Origin: an uncultured Prevotella sp.
GTDB taxonomy: Bacteria > Bacteroidota > Bacteroidia > Bacteroidales > Bacteroidaceae
Direction: 5' to 3'
Assembly (NCBI RefSeq): GCF_900549175.1
Contig: NZ_URNN01000147.1
Location: 1 to 8,041, forward strand
DNA length: 8,041 nucleotides
In this document: one piece after another, positions 7,047-8,041 of the stretch
Position numbering within the stretch: position 1 is the stretch's first letter
Layout of the letters: each line of letters opens with the position of its first letter
Notes under the pieces: model-generated
What the model was told of the DNA's origin: nothing
Databases searched by the model: none
What the model saw: only the letters and a program-made list of their open reading frames with translations
Made by a program: the position numbers and the translations under genes

Positions 7047-7628
7047 ATGCTTGACAATCTGAAGAAATACAATATCGTTCTGGCGAGCAATTCGCCACGG
7101 CGCAGGGAGCTGCTCGCCGGCCTCGGCATCAGCTTCGAGGTGCGCGTGCCGAAAGACATCGACGAGAGCTATCCCGACAACTTGCGCGCGCACGACATAC
7201 CTCTATATATAGCGGCAAAGAAAGCCGAGGGCAACCGCAGGTACATGCAGCTACACGACCTGGTCATCACCGCCGACACCGTGGTCATAGCCGGCGGCGA
7301 GATACTGGGCAAACCCGCCGACGCGGCCGATGCCCGCCGCATGCTCGGCAAGCTCAGCGGCAAGACCCACTGTGTGGTCACGGGCGTGTGCCTGACCACG
7401 GCCGACAGGCAGCGGCGCTTTGCCGTCTCCACCGACGTAACGTTCAAGGAGCTTTCCGATGAAGAGATAGACCACTACGTGTCCGCATACAGTCCGCTCG
7501 ACAAGGCCGGAGCCTACGGCATACAGGAGTGGATAGGCTACATAGGCGTGACCGGGCTCAACGGCAGCTACTTCAATGTGGTGGGCCTGCCGGTGCAGCG
7601 CATCTATCAGGAGCTGCTCGACTTCTGA
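7047..7628 (+). CDS. maf: Maf-family nucleotide pyrophosphatase (dTTP/UTP type)
   Basis: 193-aa predicted cytoplasmic house-cleaning enzyme that hydrolyses nucleoside triphosphates, probably dTTP/UTP or modified pyrimidines, to monophosphates plus pyrophosphate. Family motifs appear in order: VLASNSPRRREL (11-22), the nucleotide-binding S-x-S-P-R-R loop; ITADTVV (74-80) with catalytic D77; LGKP (87-90); SGKTHCVVTG (104-113); and later DKAGAYGIQE, the YhdE-type signature. The length is normal. I prefer the ATG at 7047 over the TTG at 7044. The 38-bp gap after kdsC is mostly a run of TTAATTA heptamers, so the start sits just 3' of a slippage-prone tract and has no Shine-Dalgarno. No separate promoter is seen, so it is probably cotranscribed with the three genes before it. 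No clear terminator follows. Confidence 0.93.
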   Translation: MLDNLKKYNIVLASNSPRRRELLAGLGISFEVRVPKDIDESYPDNLRAHDIPLYIAAKKAEGNRRYMQLHDLVITADTVVIAGGEILGKPADAADARRMLGKLSGKTHCVVTGVCLTTADRQRRFAVSTDVTFKELSDEEIDHYVSAYSPLDKAGAYGIQEWIGYIGVTGLNGSYFNVVGLPVQRIYQELLDF

Positions 7629-7761
7629 CAAACACCATAAAACGATGACAGTCAGAACATTACGCACACCTGACGGCAGAATGATGGTTTTAACAATAAG
7701 AAACATTTACCCCCCCGAAAGTTAACAAAAGCAAATAACAGATAAATATCCGTCCAAAACA

Positions 7762-7792
7762 TTTGCACATTCAACAAATATGTGTATCTTTG
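7762..7792 (+). promoter_or_regulatory. Strong Bacteroidetes-type promoter with no downstream CDS
   Basis: A -33 TTTG at 7762-7765 and -7 TATCTTTG at 7785-7792 are separated by exactly 19 bp, a full consensus match. Transcription would begin near 7796-7798. The spacer is bounded by CACAT (7766-7770) and ATGTG (7780-7784), an inverted repeat that exactly fills it. The next notable structure is a terminator hairpin at 7840-7865, with no reading frame between. Confidence 0.75.
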
Positions 7793-7796
7793 CATC

Positions 7797-7876
7797 GTAC
7801 AACTAGTAATTTTAATCTATATTTATCATTTTCCTAGCGGGAATCTGTCTGTGAAGATAGATTCCTTTTTTATTTT
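7797..7876 (+). ncRNA. Candidate short transcript, about 75-80 nt (small RNA or attenuated leader)
   Basis: This is the interval between the predicted start of the 7762-7792 promoter and the end of the terminator T-run. It contains no ATG-initiated frame. AATCTAT at 7814-7820 is perfectly complementary to ATAGATT at 7857-7863 in the 3' arm of the terminator, so an alternative pairing that would disrupt the terminator is possible, although 7 A/T-rich pairs are weaker than the 11-bp terminator stem. No known RNA family is recognised. Either a free small RNA or a leader of a gene beyond the window is possible. Confidence 0.5.
7840..7876 (+). terminator. Intrinsic terminator, 11-bp stem with GTGA loop and T-run
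   Basis: GGAATCTGTCT (7840-7850) pairs with AGATAGATTCC (7855-7865) over 11 positions, one of them a G-U wobble. GTGA (7851-7854) forms a GNRA-type tetraloop, and TTTTTTATTTT (7866-7876) follows. This is the clearest intrinsic terminator in the window. It could also end read-through from the maf operon, because no other terminator is seen after maf. Confidence 0.85.
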
Positions 7877-7925
7877 CCCCGTCAGCATAAGCATTTCTTT
7901 TTTTATATCACCACCCCGCCAAGCA

Positions 7926-7955
7926 TTTCCCATTATCATTTTTCCCATTATCAAT
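7926..7955. repeat. Imperfect 15-bp tandem direct repeat
   Basis: TTTCCCATTATCA occurs at 7926-7938 and again at 7941-7953. The full units differ at one of 15 positions (TT against AT at the end). It lies just upstream of the GC-rich hairpin repeat and has no obvious function. Confidence 0.7.
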
Positions 7956-7974
7956 TTGAAGTGCACCGTAATGT

Positions 7975-8041
7975 AAGGGTACGCCCCGCAGGGGCAGCAA
8001 GCCCATAGCCCGGGGCAGAGCGAAGCGGCACCCCGGGTATA
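7975..8041. repeat. GC-rich double-hairpin intergenic repeat element, cut by the window edge
   Basis: The stretch contains two inverted repeats: GCCCC-GCA-GGGGC (7983-7995) and CCCGGGG (8009-8015) with CCCCGGG (8031-8037). Inside the second, GCGAAGC (8020-8026) can form a minihairpin. GGGTA appears near the left end (7977-7981) and again at the right (8035-8039). It is abruptly GC-rich after an A/T-rich spacer. I recall similar elements scattered between genes in Bacteroidales genomes, which is memory and not a search. No protein frame is supported, and the right boundary is not visible. Confidence 0.65.

Larger units (their letters stand above)
7629..8041. other. 413-bp non-coding stretch after maf
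   Basis: No credible protein gene is present. Nothing is recognised between 7629 and 7761 apart from a 26-codon frame (7645-7725) without support. The rest holds the promoter, short transcript and terminator, the 15-bp direct repeat and the terminal hairpin element described separately. Confidence 0.7.

Noticed and set aside
7251..7706. 151-codon minus-strand frame opposite maf
   Set aside because: Shadow of the maf gene, with no motif of its own.
7645..7725. 26-codon frame after maf (MTVRTLRTPDGRMMV...)
   Set aside because: Too short, with no homology recognised and no promoter or start context of its own. Left uncalled, although ribosome profiling could change this.
7782..7976. 64-codon GTG-started frame at the right end
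   Set aside because: It begins inside the promoter's -7 region and reads through the terminator hairpin. Its composition is that of A/T-rich non-coding DNA.

Overview
This window reads as chromosomal DNA from a Bacteroidales bacterium, in the Prevotella/Bacteroides range. The reasons are a TonB-dependent receptor with an N-terminal carboxypeptidase-regulatory-like domain, a BspA-type leucine-rich-repeat surface protein with a short Bacteroidales-style C-terminal tail, two promoters of the Bacteroidetes form TTTG-N19-21-TAnnTTTG, start codons preceded by A/T-rich stretches instead of Shine-Dalgarno sequences, and a Bacteroidetes-like KdsC/Maf pair. The coding regions are GC-rich, which opens many long false frames on opposite strands. 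The LRR gene is visibly less GC-rich than its neighbours.

Left half, minus strand (9-5051). Read in the direction of transcription, the order is a GNAT/FemAB-like acyltransferase (5051-4050), a secreted LRR_5 protein (3902-2481) and a TonB-dependent outer-membrane receptor (2402-9). Gaps are 147 and 78 bp, with no convincing terminator in either, so the LRR and receptor genes may share a transcript. No SusD-like gene lies in the window, so there is no ground for calling this a polysaccharide utilisation locus.

Right half, plus strand (5114-7628). A divergent 138-bp region carries a clear promoter for a tight four-gene operon: small nitroreductase-family protein, Rossmann/DUF2520 protein, KdsC-type HAD phosphatase (Kdo, hence LPS synthesis) and Maf nucleotide pyrophosphatase. 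The first three genes overlap by 1 and 4 bases. Maf follows after a 38-bp gap that is mostly four copies of the heptamer TTAATTA. The operon looks like housekeeping and envelope metabolism.

Right end (7629-8041), no credible protein gene. It holds a very good Bacteroidetes promoter, then about 45 nt later an 11-bp hairpin with a GTGA loop and a T-run. Together these form a complete short transcription unit that could be a small RNA or an attenuated leader. An imperfect 15-bp direct repeat follows, then a GC-rich double-hairpin intergenic repeat that runs to the window edge.

I found no defence system, mobile element, CRISPR array, tRNA or rRNA. The least explained signals are the short transcription unit, the matching heptamer arrays placed just after two stop codons, and the palindrome inside the operon promoter.
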